From assembly GCA_003133225.1 (NCBI GenBank), contig PKWL01000026.1, forward strand, positions 1-64,000: a stretch of 64,000 nucleotides of DNA, written 5' to 3'. The notes beneath the pieces are model-generated. The model was not told where the DNA came from. It ran no database searches and saw only the letters and a list, made by a program, of their open reading frames with translations. Each line of letters begins with the position of its first letter. Position 1 is the stretch's first letter. A program made the position numbers and the translations under genes. Below, piece by piece: positions 1 to 8,143 of the stretch. The DNA is from Janthinobacterium sp. Its GTDB lineage: Bacteria; Pseudomonadota; Gammaproteobacteria; Burkholderiales; Burkholderiaceae_D.

Positions 1-54
1 AAGGAAATACGCGCGGGCGACCAGGAGCGCCGCTTCGCGCTCGCCTGCCATTAA
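1..54 (+). CDS. 3' end of an upstream gene (partial)
   Basis: An open frame enters the window and ends at a TAA at 52-54, giving the tail KEIRAGDQERRFALACH. The next gene starts within a few bases, so this is probably the preceding member of the same operon. Seventeen residues are too few to name a family. Confidence 0.5.
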   Translation, partial: KEIRAGDQERRFALACH

Positions 55-69
55 ATGATGGAGCCGACG

Positions 70-987
70 ATGCCGACATCGACCCTTTCCTTCCGCCAGC
101 AGCGCAACGTCGTGCCTCTGCCCTACCGCCAGGTCAGCGTGCAGCCGTACGCGGGACCGATGACCGAGGCGGCGATCAGCGCGCACCTTCTCGGTCGCGA
201 GGCTTACCGCCGCACCAACTTCATCGTGCTGCACAGAGGCAATGTTGAGGCCAGCGAACTGGCCATCGTCTCGATCGCGCGCACCGACGATGAGGCCCTG
301 TTCTCGCCGATCACAGCGGTGGAAGTGCTTGCGCTGCCCGACACCAGCGTCTTCGCCAAGGATCCGCAAACCGACTGCGCCAACCGCTCGGCGCTAGCCG
401 AGCTCGCGCACCGCTGCGGCGTCGGTGCCGATCGGACCTTGGTTGTGTGGGGCCTGTATGACCACATTAACTTCATTCATCACCCCGACCCGCTTGTGCT
501 GCGGGTGGTGGAGGTTGCACCACCTGAACCACCCAAGCTCTTCAATCTAGTCAAGCACGTCTTGAGCTATGCCGATCTTCCGCCCATTCGCGTGGAACTT
601 GAGCGGATCGAGCTGGTCGAGCTGGCGCGACAAATACCAGCCAAGGAGTATCTGGTCCCGTGCCGTTCGGGCGGGCTCGATCAGCTTGGCGCGCATGTGA
701 GTTTCCTCGACGAGCGCCCCGCGCAACGCCGCGACTGGGTACTCGTTGGTTGCGAACGGAGTCTCCAATTTCATCGTCACTATTATGGCGACGAGCCGCC
801 ACGCGTCGAAATGTGCCCGCGGCAAATTGCCGGTCAGCGTGGTCAGCCCACGCTGCTTAAATGTTGTCTTCTCGAGTTTGATATCGAGCGCGACGGTCAG
901 GTGATGGTGGTTCCGTGGGGTACCGATCTGGTGATGGTGGAGCATGCACTCCGCCAGCTTTTCAAAGAGGACAATCATGCTCGATAG
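70..987 (+). CDS. Unrecognised 305-aa protein, first full gene of the coenzyme-M-like operon
   Basis: I do not recognise this family. It is soluble, with no signal peptide or membrane segment. A His-rich stretch (YDHINFIHHPDPLVLR, about residues 138-153) and a Pro-rich EVAPPEPPKLF are the most distinctive parts. The ATG at 70 is preferred because GGAG (60-63) lies 6 bases before it; in-frame ATGs at 55 and 58 directly follow the upstream stop and have no visible ribosome binding site. Its 3' end overlaps the phosphosulfolactate synthase gene by 11 bases, so translational coupling is likely. Inference: because the pathway from sulfoacrylate plus cysteine to coenzyme M needs a decarboxylation that no other gene here explains, this protein is a candidate for that or another missing step. 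No catalytic motif proves it. Confidence 0.8.
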   Translation: MPTSTLSFRQQRNVVPLPYRQVSVQPYAGPMTEAAISAHLLGREAYRRTNFIVLHRGNVEASELAIVSIARTDDEALFSPITAVEVLALPDTSVFAKDPQTDCANRSALAELAHRCGVGADRTLVVWGLYDHINFIHHPDPLVLRVVEVAPPEPPKLFNLVKHVLSYADLPPIRVELERIELVELARQIPAKEYLVPCRSGGLDQLGAHVSFLDERPAQRRDWVLVGCERSLQFHRHYYGDEPPRVEMCPRQIAGQRGQPTLLKCCLLEFDIERDGQVMVVPWGTDLVMVEHALRQLFKEDNHAR

Positions 988-1855
988 TCATTGGGGAGAC
1001 CTGGCCGTCATTGCAAAGCTGAGCCGGGAACGCTCCGCATCCCCGCGTTCGCTCGGTCTAACGATGATCATCGACACGGGGCTTGGCGTCGCCGCCACGG
1101 CGGATATACTTGAAATTGCGGGCGACTACATCGACCTTTGGAAGCTCAGCTTTGGCACTTCGGTCTTCGTGCAGAGGGAAGTGCTCGCGCGTAAGCTTGC
1201 CCTTATCAATGCGCGCAAGATCCTTACCTGTCCCGGCGGCACGCTGTTCGAGGCCGCTATTCTCCAGCACCACTGCCGCGTCTACATGGCGCGCGCCATT
1301 GAAGCCGGTTTCACGGCAGTCGAAATATCGGACGGCACCATTGAATTGCCTGCGTTCCGGCGCCAGCGTGTCATCGACTGCGCCATCAACGCGGGCCTGG
1401 TGCCAATTACCGAGGTGGGCAAGAAGGATCCCGAAGCGCAGCCTCCCCTTGATGAGCTCGCAGAGGCGGCGTTACAAGACCTCGAGTGGGGCGCGCGCTG
1501 GGTGATCGTCGAAGGACGCGAATGCGGTAAAAGCGTAGGCGTCTACGACGACCAGGGCAAAATCGCTGCCGACTCGCTAGACACCTTCGCCCGGATTATG
1601 GGCGACCAGGTCGAACGCTTGATCTGGGAGGCACCGCTCAAGAACCAGCAAACCGCGCTCATTGAACGGTTCGGCGTGAACGTCGGTCTCGGAAACATCG
1701 AGCCCAACAGCGTGCTAGCATTGGAAGCATTGCGTCTCGGGCTCCGCTTTGAGACACTAAAGCCGATCGCCGAGGCACTGGCGCAATCGAGGCAGTGGAT
1801 ACCCGATCAGGTCGAGGGCGGGCCGACCAAGGAGGCTTTGGATGGAGGGCGCTGA
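977..1855 (+). CDS. comA: Phosphosulfolactate synthase (ComA/XcbB1-like)
   Basis: This is a TIM-barrel enzyme of the phosphosulfolactate synthase family, which adds sulfite to phosphoenolpyruvate to give (R)-phosphosulfolactate, the first step of coenzyme M synthesis in some methanogens and in Xanthobacter. Numbering from the ATG at 977 (292 aa), the family blocks are MIIDTGLG (30-37), KLSFGTS (56-62), CPGGTLFE (85-92), EISDG (116-120), EVGKKDP (146-152) and [15 protein letters not shown] (177-191). The start at 977 has AAGAGG (965-970) six bases upstream; an in-frame start at 944 would lie deeper in the previous gene and lacks this. It overlaps both neighbours (11 and 14 bases), showing one transcriptional unit. 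Bacillus YitD-like homologues make sulfolactate for spores, but the downstream lyases and PLP enzyme point to coenzyme M. Confidence 0.9.
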   Translation: MLDSHWGDLAVIAKLSRERSASPRSLGLTMIIDTGLGVAATADILEIAGDYIDLWKLSFGTSVFVQREVLARKLALINARKILTCPGGTLFEAAILQHHCRVYMARAIEAGFTAVEISDGTIELPAFRRQRVIDCAINAGLVPITEVGKKDPEAQPPLDELAEAALQDLEWGARWVIVEGRECGKSVGVYDDQGKIAADSLDTFARIMGDQVERLIWEAPLKNQQTALIERFGVNVGLGNIEPNSVLALEALRLGLRFETLKPIAEALAQSRQWIPDQVEGGPTKEALDGGR

Positions 1856-3380
1856 GCAAGAGTGCCGCCGCGCCGATGACATTGGGGCCGGGTCTTCGCT
1901 CGAAATTGGCGGACGACTGGCCTCACTGCCAGCGTCGGAGCTTGTCGCGCACGCCTTCGCAGAGGAACTTCGTAACCAGCGCCCCCTTAGCGAAGCGATG
2001 GGGTTCGTCGATCTCGCCTACACTCTCGCATTAGTCGAAAGTGGCAAACTGCCTCGCGCCGCGGGCCGTGCTCTCCTGGCGGCACTTCTTGAACTTCACG
2101 AGCACCCTGAGGCGCTCTCGCTCGATCCTTCGCACGGCGACCTGTATACCAACCGAGAAGCCTGGTTGATGAGCCGTACGCCGGCTGCGGGCTGGCTTGG
2201 AGCCGGACGGGCCCGGCGCGAAGCCATCACCACCGCCTTTCATCTAGTCGTTCGCGAGCGTGTACTGGGGCTGGTGCACGCACTCATTTCGATGGCCGAC
2301 GAGATCGTGACACAGGCCGATGCTCATCGGGAGGCGCTCGTTGCGGACTATACCTATCTCCAGGCCGGGCAACCTACGAGTTTCGGACATTATCTTCTGG
2401 GCTTTGCCTATGCTTTACTGCGCGACATCGAACGTGCCCGCGCCTTTTACGGGCGTTTCGACCGCAGCCCGGCCGGTTGTGGGAGTACCAACGGTTCTCG
2501 CCTCGCACCCGATCGACGACGCATTGCCGAGTTGCTCGGCTTCGCTGACATCGTGCCGCATGCGCGCGACGCGATGTGGCAGGCAGACGGCCCCATTGAG
2601 GGACTCTCGCTCGTCGTCGCGGCGCTGGTTAATCTCGATCGGCTGGCAGAGGATCTGATGGTTTTCGCCACCGTTGAGTTTGGCGTAATTGAACTCGGCG
2701 ACGATCAGGCCCGCGCCAGCAAGATCATGCCCCAGAAAAAAAACCCGTTTGCTCTCGCGTATGTACGTTCCGCGGCAAATCAGGCGATCGGGATCCAGGC
2801 CGCGATGGCAGCTTCCGGACGAACGCCCAGCGGTCAAATGGATAACCGTCTGCTCGCCTACGGCGAGTTGCCTCGCGCCCTTACGCTCGCGGCTGGCGCC
2901 GCCGAGCTGATGCGAGCGGTGCTAGGCGGCCTATCTCTTTCGCGAGACAACGCCGCCCGCACTTTGGAGCGCAGCTTTGTGCTCGCCACCGACCTTGCCG
3001 AGACTCTGGTACTCGAGGCTAGCCTCGACTATCGCGCCGCGCACCGCGTCGTGGGCCGGTTGTCTCGCACACTGCACGAAGAGCGCCGTGTTCCAGCATC
3101 GCTTACGCCGGCTGATGTAGAACGGGCGGCCGAGGCTGTGCTTGGTCAAATTGTAAATATCGATGCTGCAACTCTCGCCACCGCACTCGATCCGCGCGCC
3201 GCCGTCGCTGCACGACGCGCTCCGGGGGGGGCGGCCGCGGCCCCGATGTCTGAGATGATTGCCGAATGTCGCGCCCAGCTCGCCATCGGCGCCGCATGGC
3301 TGCAAGTTGTCACGGAGCACGCCGAAAGTGCCCGCGCGAGTCTGCTTGCCGCAACGCAGCAGACTGTGAAGGAACCGTGA
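1842..3380 (+). CDS. Aspartase/fumarase-superfamily lyase, argininosuccinate-lyase-like (XcbC1/XcbD1 candidate)
   Basis: This 512-aa protein has the argininosuccinate-lyase layout of three conserved regions. Region 3 reads [11 protein letters not shown] (292-302), where canonical lyases have GSSxMPQKKNP: the first Ser (the usual catalytic base) is kept and the second is Lys. Region 2 reads TYLQAGQP (171-178) where THLQxAQP is usual, so the conserved His is Tyr. Region 1 is also divergent (HGDLYTNRE, 98-106). These changes argue against argininosuccinate cleavage. In Xanthobacter, a superfamily member (XcbC1) removes phosphate from phosphosulfolactate to make sulfoacrylate; by order this gene matches XcbC1, but XcbD1 is possible. 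The start has AAGGAGG at 1829-1835, and the gene overlaps comA by 14 bases and the next gene by one base. Confidence 0.85.
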   Translation: MEGAEQECRRADDIGAGSSLEIGGRLASLPASELVAHAFAEELRNQRPLSEAMGFVDLAYTLALVESGKLPRAAGRALLAALLELHEHPEALSLDPSHGDLYTNREAWLMSRTPAAGWLGAGRARREAITTAFHLVVRERVLGLVHALISMADEIVTQADAHREALVADYTYLQAGQPTSFGHYLLGFAYALLRDIERARAFYGRFDRSPAGCGSTNGSRLAPDRRRIAELLGFADIVPHARDAMWQADGPIEGLSLVVAALVNLDRLAEDLMVFATVEFGVIELGDDQARASKIMPQKKNPFALAYVRSAANQAIGIQAAMAASGRTPSGQMDNRLLAYGELPRALTLAAGAAELMRAVLGGLSLSRDNAARTLERSFVLATDLAETLVLEASLDYRAAHRVVGRLSRTLHEERRVPASLTPADVERAAEAVLGQIVNIDAATLATALDPRAAVAARRAPGGAAAAPMSEMIAECRAQLAIGAAWLQVVTEHAESARASLLAATQQTVKEP

Positions 3381-4735
3381 TGGCCGCCACAATGATCGAC
3401 TGTGTCGTCTTTGGGAGCCTTTGGAGCAAGCGCTCGGTGAAAGAATTATTCGATGAGGTTCCCCGTACCAAGACCTGGCTGGAGATTCTCGCCGTGCTCG
3501 CTGAGGTTGAAGCCGAATATGATCTCATCCCTGCGGATGCTGCGCTTCTGATCGCCAAAGTCTGCCGCACGCTTACCGTTGACGACGAATTCCTCGAAGA
3601 GGTCCGCTGCGGCCGGGAGGAAAGCGGCCATTCCACCCAGGGCTTGATCCGCGCCATACAGAGGCGCTTGACGCCGAACTCTGCGCGGTGGGTCTACTCA
3701 GGGGCGACCGTCCAAGACGTCACCGATACCTGGTTGATGATCGCGCTGCGCGAGGCGCGCCGCATCCTCGAGCGCGATCTTGAAGAGGTGGATTGCGCGC
3801 TAGCGATGCTCGCCCGGCGCCACCGCGACACGGTTATGGCCGGGCGCACCCACGGCCAGCACGGCTTGCCGATCACCTTCGGGTTTAAGGTTGCCGGCTG
3901 GCTCGCCGAAGTTCGTCGTCATCGGCGGCGCTTGCGCGAGATCGCGGCTCGAATGGACGTCGCGCAGCTCTCGGGAGGGGTTGGTAGCCTTTCCTCGCTG
4001 GGGCCGCGTGGTCTCGACCTGCAGCGGCAATTCGCCGAACGGCTGGGGCTGCGGGCGCCCGTTGTCTCGTGGAACACTAGCCGCGATGTGTTCGCCGAAT
4101 GGTGCACATTGCTAACGCTAGTTACCGGCACTGCTGATCGGATTGGACATGAGGTCTACAATTTGCAGCGCACGGAGATCGGCGAGGTCAAAGAGGGCTT
4201 CGTCGCCGGCACGATCGGCAGCATTACGATGCCCCACAAGCGCAACCCGGAGATCGGCGAGCACCTAGGCACGCTGTCGCGCATCGTGCGCCATCTCGGT
4301 GCAGCGATGCTCGAGGGGCTGGTCCACGATCATGAGCGGGATGGACGTTCCTGGAAGACCGAGTGGCATGCGATACCCGAGGTGACCATGCTAGCTAGCC
4401 GCGTCATCGAGCTGCTTAAGGGGCTCGCGTCGAGCCTCGAGGTCGATGAAGTTCGAATGCGCGCCAATCTTGAAGCGAGCGGCGGTTTCGCGCTCTCCGA
4501 GGCGATCATGCTCGCACTCGCCCCGCAGTTGGGGCGCGATGCGGCGCATCGACTGCTCTACGAAACATCGATTGTGGCGCGGGAGCGCGATCAGACCTTG
4601 ATCGAGGCGGTGCGCGCAAACGCGGTGATCAGCGCGGCGTTCGGCGAAGGTGAGCTCGAACTGCTTCTCGACTACACTTTTCACACGGGACTGTGCGGCG
4701 CCATGGTTGATCGTGTGCTTGCAGAAGAACCATGA
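3380..4735 (+). CDS. Aspartase/fumarase-superfamily lyase, adenylosuccinate-lyase/CMLE-like (XcbD1/XcbC1 candidate)
   Basis: This second superfamily member is 451 aa and resembles adenylosuccinate lyase and 3-carboxy-cis,cis-muconate cycloisomerase. It has YSGATVQDVTDT (106-117; most relatives have Ser where Val is), GRTHGQHGLPITFG (155-168, with the conserved His) and GSITMPHKRNPEIGE (280-294). In that last block the second Ser of the SSxMP signature is Ile. Purine or muconate enzymes are not expected beside a phosphosulfolactate synthase. The likely role is the second lyase step of coenzyme M synthesis, such as joining cysteine to sulfoacrylate (inference from the Xanthobacter model). The ATG at 3380 shares a base with the upstream stop; an in-frame start at 3266 would overlap by 115 bases and encodes an unrelated Arg-rich leader. 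Confidence 0.85.
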   Translation: MAATMIDCVVFGSLWSKRSVKELFDEVPRTKTWLEILAVLAEVEAEYDLIPADAALLIAKVCRTLTVDDEFLEEVRCGREESGHSTQGLIRAIQRRLTPNSARWVYSGATVQDVTDTWLMIALREARRILERDLEEVDCALAMLARRHRDTVMAGRTHGQHGLPITFGFKVAGWLAEVRRHRRRLREIAARMDVAQLSGGVGSLSSLGPRGLDLQRQFAERLGLRAPVVSWNTSRDVFAEWCTLLTLVTGTADRIGHEVYNLQRTEIGEVKEGFVAGTIGSITMPHKRNPEIGEHLGTLSRIVRHLGAAMLEGLVHDHERDGRSWKTEWHAIPEVTMLASRVIELLKGLASSLEVDEVRMRANLEASGGFALSEAIMLALAPQLGRDAAHRLLYETSIVARERDQTLIEAVRANAVISAAFGEGELELLLDYTFHTGLCGAMVDRVLAEEP

Positions 4736-5739
4736 GTACACAAGCTTTCACCCGTCTTGACGGGTTCCCCCGCCAGCGCCTCGGCCTGCTGCCCACGCCA
4801 CTGACTCCAGCCCCACGGCTCGCACGGGCAATAGGGCTGCCTGATCTGTGGATCAAACACGACGAGCTGATCGGCTTCGGCTTTGGCGGCAATAAGGTGC
4901 GTGGCCTTGAGTTTCTCCTCGCCGACGCCAAGGCGAAGAAGGCCACGGTGCTCGTGACAGGCGCCGGCGCACAGTCGAACCATGTGCGCGCGACAGCGGC
5001 AACCGCCGCCCATGGCGGGCTCGAATCGATCGCCGTATATTGGGGTGACGAGCCCCCCGTTGCGCAAGGCAATTTGCTTTTGACGCGCATGCTTGGCGGG
5101 CAGACGCGCTTTACGAAAAACTATGATCGCATGCATGTCGACCTTGCAATCGCCGAAGTCGCCGCCGAGCTAAGGACGGCCGGACACCACCCTTACACCA
5201 TCCCGCGCGGCGGAGCCTGCGCGCTCGGTGTGCTTGGGCATGTGCTCGCGGCGCGGGAGCTCTATCTGCAGTGCGAGTCGCTTGGGCTTCGACCGAGTGC
5301 GATTGTGCTCGCAGTCGGCTCGGGAACGACGTTCGCGGGATGGCTGTTGGGTTCGGCACTCCTCGGTGCCGCTTGGCAGGTGGAGGGAGTGACCGTTAGT
5401 CGTCCCCCGTCCGAAGTGCGCGTGCGTGTCGCTGCGCTCGCCGCAGAAGCCGCACAGCTACTTGGCATGCCTGCGTTGCTGAGCGAGGCCGAGGTCGTGG
5501 TGCATGAAGGCTTCATCGGCGAAGGCTATGGAGTACCGACGGCAGATGGAGAGGCCGCCATCAGGAGCGCGGCGCGATTGCAGGGAGTGTTCTTCGATCC
5601 GACCTACACTGGAAAAGCCTTCGCGGGCCTCACCGCGCTCGCCGCAGCCGGTCGCTTCGCTGGTCGCGGTCCCGTTATCTTCCTCCACACGGGCGGCGAG
5701 CCAGCACTTTTCGCCGATCCGCCGCACGGGCGCAAATGA
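4732..5739 (+). CDS. PLP-dependent D-cysteine desulfhydrase/ACC deaminase-family enzyme (XcbE1-like)
   Basis: This is a fold-type II PLP enzyme of 335 aa. The cofactor Lys is K55 in FGGNKVRGLEF (51-61). The substrate loop is GAQSNHVRATAA (79-90), and the C-terminus has the family's FLHTGGEPALF block. Relatives cleave D-cysteine, L-cysteate or ACC. Here it is the last gene of the operon, joined to the lyase by an ATGA overlap (4732-4735). In the bacterial coenzyme M model a PLP enzyme releases the thiol from a cysteine conjugate by beta-elimination, giving coenzyme M, pyruvate and ammonia; that is the proposed role. A stand-alone D-cysteine or cysteate lyase is the main alternative. Confidence 0.88.
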   Translation: MSTQAFTRLDGFPRQRLGLLPTPLTPAPRLARAIGLPDLWIKHDELIGFGFGGNKVRGLEFLLADAKAKKATVLVTGAGAQSNHVRATAATAAHGGLESIAVYWGDEPPVAQGNLLLTRMLGGQTRFTKNYDRMHVDLAIAEVAAELRTAGHHPYTIPRGGACALGVLGHVLAARELYLQCESLGLRPSAIVLAVGSGTTFAGWLLGSALLGAAWQVEGVTVSRPPSEVRVRVAALAAEAAQLLGMPALLSEAEVVVHEGFIGEGYGVPTADGEAAIRSAARLQGVFFDPTYTGKAFAGLTALAAAGRFAGRGPVIFLHTGGEPALFADPPHGRK

Positions 5740-5906
5740 GCATGGCGCCGCGCGGCGTTTCGCTCCGAGCGACCTTCGTCGGACAACAACAGTTTGAAAG
5801 TGAAATACGGATTTTAAATTTGATGATGTGAACCAACCAGAATAAACCAGCACAAATGGGCGCCGCGCACGGTGGGCCTGGCAATGACGTTGATGTACAC
5901 GCCGGA

Positions 5907-5982
5907 CTCTGGCGCGGTCGAAGACCTACACAAACGGCGCCATTGTTGATCAGCCTGACGCTCGCCGTCATGCTAAACAGGC
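5907..5982 (+). repeat. Imperfect direct repeat, copy A
   Basis: About 76 bases beginning CTCTGGCGCGGTCGAAGACC and ending GCTAAACAGGC recur at 6701-6774 in the same orientation with scattered mismatches and a short gap. The best shared core is CCATTGTTGATCAGCCTG. No coding function is visible. It lies in decayed mobile DNA. Confidence 0.7.
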
Positions 5983-6041
5983 ACAGGGACCTGCTTGGTG
6001 GTCGGGCACGCGCACTGCCGCTGCTCGGGAGTGGTAACTCG

Positions 6042-6207
6042 TCAATATGCTCGCGTCGCGCCGCGCAGTGCGCGCACGATCAGCATCTGCACTGTCGGCG
6101 CGAAGAAAAACATCGTGAACATGGCCTCGATGCGGCCTCCTCCTTGAGGTAGACCGGGGCAATCTCGTAAACTGACTTGCCCTCTGCTCAAGGCGCTTCT
6201 CGACCAT
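6042..6207 (-). pseudogene. Transposase C-terminal relic, IS1634-type
   Basis: Read on the minus strand, 6207-6042 gives MVEKRLEQ, then in a second frame KSVYEIAPVYLKEEA, then in a third frame RIEAMFTMFFFAPTVQ followed by MLIVRALRGATRAY and a stop. Together these follow the IS1634-family pattern LEKRFxQLKxxxEVAPVYLKExxRIxAL...FFxLLVQALxxRxLR. At least two frameshifts and the missing rest of the gene mark it as dead. The assignment is from pattern memory and needs a search. Confidence 0.45.
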
Positions 6208-6544
6208 TCATGGACCGGTCCTTAGGGCGCTCAAGCACCTACGCTGGCAACCGCGTGCGATCATTTGTTCAAACAATACATGGCATCGCCCTTATGGTCG
6301 CTGGCGATCACGTAGCGCTGCTTTGTGATCTTACGGAAGGTGGTGCCGGGCTTGGGCGGCCTCGTGCTGAGCACGGTGCTCTGCGCACCGTGCGCGCGAC
6401 CTTGAAATAGCGCACGACGCGCTGGTCCAGGATGATCTGATTTCGGCGGCGCCACGCACCCGGGTACTCGCGCAAGGAGAAATCGTTGCCGCCAAAAGCG
6501 GGTTTTGTGGAGCGGAAAAAAATAAGAAATCAGGCGATTCTCAT
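6208..6544. other. Decayed sequence, no intact gene
   Basis: No convincing gene. A minus-strand frame at 6261-6455 reads protein-like near its end (FRKITKQRYVIASDHKGDAMY) but I cannot place it. The last 50 bases (about 6495-6544) resemble 8102-8143, the stretch just after the broken integrase, suggesting this was also the tail of an integrase abutting the tRNA relic. Confidence 0.4.
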
Positions 6545-6580
6545 TGGAGCGGGTGAAGGGAATCGAACCCTCGTCGTAAG
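6545..6580 (-). tRNA. tRNA-Gly 3' fragment, att-site relic 1 (not functional)
   Basis: The 36 bases are identical to 8144-8179. On the minus strand they read from the anticodon-stem 3' side through the T-arm (GGTTCGATTCC) and acceptor stem to CCA. The anticodon arm and 5' half are missing, so it is not a working tRNA. Such 3' tRNA ends are typical att sites left by tyrosine-recombinase islands. Confidence 0.65.
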
Positions 6581-6700
6581 ATTGGGCGGGTCAACATGAT
6601 TTTGTGGCGCGGATTTTTGGGACATGGTCTGGCACTTCCTAAGGTTAAGGCCCCTGCTGCAAGCCAGCCTCAATGCGCCAGCCAACGCGCCGCTCGACGA
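6581..6700. other. Decayed sequence between att relic and repeat B
   Basis: No gene or motif is recognisable in this short stretch. Confidence 0.4.
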
Positions 6701-6774
6701 CTCTAACGCGGTTGAAGACCGTACAACGGCTCCATTGTTGATCAGCCTGTGGCGCGCCGCCATGCTAAACAGGC
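6701..6774 (+). repeat. Imperfect direct repeat, copy B
   Basis: This is the partner of 5907-5982, starting CTCTAACGCGGTTGAAGACC and ending GCTAAACAGGC. It lies about 120 bases upstream of mazE. Confidence 0.7.
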
Positions 6775-6830
6775 GCCGAAACTGCTGACGAACAATCCTG
6801 ACGTTCAGAATGGTTCGGTAGGTCGTTAAT

Positions 6831-6871
6831 ATCCTACTTGCGTAAAACATAAAATCCTACTAAAATAGGAT
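6831..6871 (+). promoter_or_regulatory. Operator-like palindrome upstream of mazEF
   Basis: A perfect 6-bp-arm palindrome, ATCCTA-CTAAAA-TAGGAT, spans 6854-6871. A further half-site ATCCTAC lies at 6831-6837, and a similar GTCCTACC overlaps the mazE start. Antitoxins of this type bind such repeats to repress their own operon, so this is the likely autoregulatory site. The spacing of only 26 bases to the mazE ATG fits. Confidence 0.6.
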
Positions 6872-6896
6872 AACTTAAGTCCATTGGAGTCCTACC

Positions 6897-7142
6897 ATGT
6901 TGCAAACATTAAGGCGGGCTGGCGGATCGCTGGTAATGACGGTGCCGAAAGTTTTCATTGAGCAGAACCATTTGCAAGAGGGCTCGCAAGTCGATCTGTT
7001 TGTAGCCGGAGCGCAAATGACCGTGAACGTGCAACACCGGCCTCGCTACAAGCTGGAAGATTTAATGGCTGAAATGCCAACAAAACTTCCGCGCGTTGAG
7101 GGCTGGGATGAAATGGCGTCTGTTGGCAAGGAAGCGACTTAA
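6897..7142 (+). CDS. mazE: MazE-like antitoxin (AbrB-fold DNA-binding)
   Basis: This 81-aa protein has an N-terminal swapped-hairpin AbrB/MazE domain (LRRAGGSLVMTVPKVFIEQN, residues 5-24). An acidic, flexible C-terminus (LEDLMAEMPTKLPRVEGW) would wrap the toxin. GGAG at 6886-6889 serves the ATG at 6897. The stop shares one base with the mazF start (TAATG), the usual coupling of such pairs. It lies between two tRNA-Gly relics with integrase debris, so it probably arrived on a small island and may now stabilise the locus. Confidence 0.85.
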   Translation: MLQTLRRAGGSLVMTVPKVFIEQNHLQEGSQVDLFVAGAQMTVNVQHRPRYKLEDLMAEMPTKLPRVEGWDEMASVGKEAT

Positions 7143-7489
7143 TGGTTTACGTACCAGACCGTGGAGACATCGTGCATTTAAACTTCGATCCAGCTTCCGG
7201 GCAAGAAATGAAGGGCCCGCATTTTGGGCTGGTTGTGAGTCCGAAACTGTTCAATAGCCGTGGCTTAGCGATGATTTGCCCTATCTCCCAAGGGCAGGCT
7301 GCGACGGCTAGAACGTATGGCACTGTCGTTACGTTGATGGGTTGTGGAACCGAGACACAAGGAGCCGTGCATTGCCACCAGTTGAAAGGACTTGACTGGC
7401 GTATTCGTAAAGCAAAGTTCAAAGAAAGGGTGCCTCAAGAAATCAATGATGAGGTCGCGGCAAGACTTGATGCAATCCTTTTTGGGTAA
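7142..7489 (+). CDS. mazF: MazF/PemK-family endoribonuclease toxin
   Basis: This 115-aa protein of the MazF/PemK/CcdB fold cleaves mRNA at short sequences. It starts with VPDRGDIVHLNFDPASGQEMKGPHFGLV; the DRGDI and GxExxxxRP-like regions are typical, here with GQEMKGPHFGLVVS. A later block, CPISQG (46-51), and the C-terminal VPQEINDEVAARLDAIL also fit. It is complete and overlaps mazE by one base. No frameshift or lost residue is obvious, so it is probably active. Confidence 0.87.
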   Translation: MVYVPDRGDIVHLNFDPASGQEMKGPHFGLVVSPKLFNSRGLAMICPISQGQAATARTYGTVVTLMGCGTETQGAVHCHQLKGLDWRIRKAKFKERVPQEINDEVAARLDAILFG

Positions 7490-7559
7490 CCGTTCGAAGT
7501 TAAATGCACAATGCGGTCAACGTCATGAGGACAAAAGATCGATCTGCAAACGGAGCTGA

Positions 7560-8107
7560 AAAACGGGTTGTGCCGCTGTGTCATGACCACGCCTGATGGC
7601 GCCTTGCGGCTGGCGCCACCGACCTGCCTTGTTGTCGCCGGCGTGCCGGCAAACCACGCGCGTGGCCAGCGACCCGGCCACGCCCTCAACATGACCGAAC
7701 ACGACATCGTCGACGGCCATTTGTTTGTCACACAGGCAAAGACCAAGCAGCCCCTTTACGTATTGCAATTATTGGCGAGTTGGCGAACTGATTGGACGGA
7801 TTAGCGCACGTAAGAAGGAGTACAAAATTGTGACGGCGGCATTATTGGTCAACTCGCAGGGCAAGCGACTTACCGGCCCGGTTCTGCGTAACCGCTTCGA
7901 CGAGAGAGCAGCTTCAGCGAAAACGTGCCCGCTGATGGCTGCGGAAAATCGAGGCGCTCCATTTCTATGACCTGCGCACCAAGGCTGCCTATGACACTTC
8001 TGACATGCGCGGCGAACAGGCTGCGAGCGATTTATTGGCCATGGCAGCGTGAAACGACGCAGCGCCATTACCTGGGCCGGGGGCAGATCGTCGGCCCTAC
8101 AAAGTAG
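7560..8107 (+). pseudogene. Broken tyrosine recombinase (phage/island integrase), C-terminal part
   Basis: Fragments in shifting + frames rebuild an integrase catalytic domain: GQRPGHALNMTEHDIVDGHL and AKTKQPL (about 7660-7755), GELIGRIS and ALLVNSQGKRLTGPVLRNRF (about 7780-7905), FYDLRTKAAYDTSDMRGEQA (about 7963-8020, the HxLR box with Tyr for His), and TTQRHYLGRGQIVGPTK (8057-8107) carrying the Tyr nucleophile context. At least three frameshifts and a stop at 8050-8052 disable it. It ends 36 bases before a tRNA-Gly 3' fragment, the normal place for such an integrase. Confidence 0.75.
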
Positions 8108-8143
8108 TTTTGTGAAGCAGAAAAGAAACCGGGCATTCGTCAG

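Noticed and set aside
1842-4735. Annotation as argininosuccinate lyase and adenylosuccinate lyase
   Set aside because: The signature changes and the neighbours (phosphosulfolactate synthase, cysteine-type PLP enzyme) argue against arginine and purine roles.
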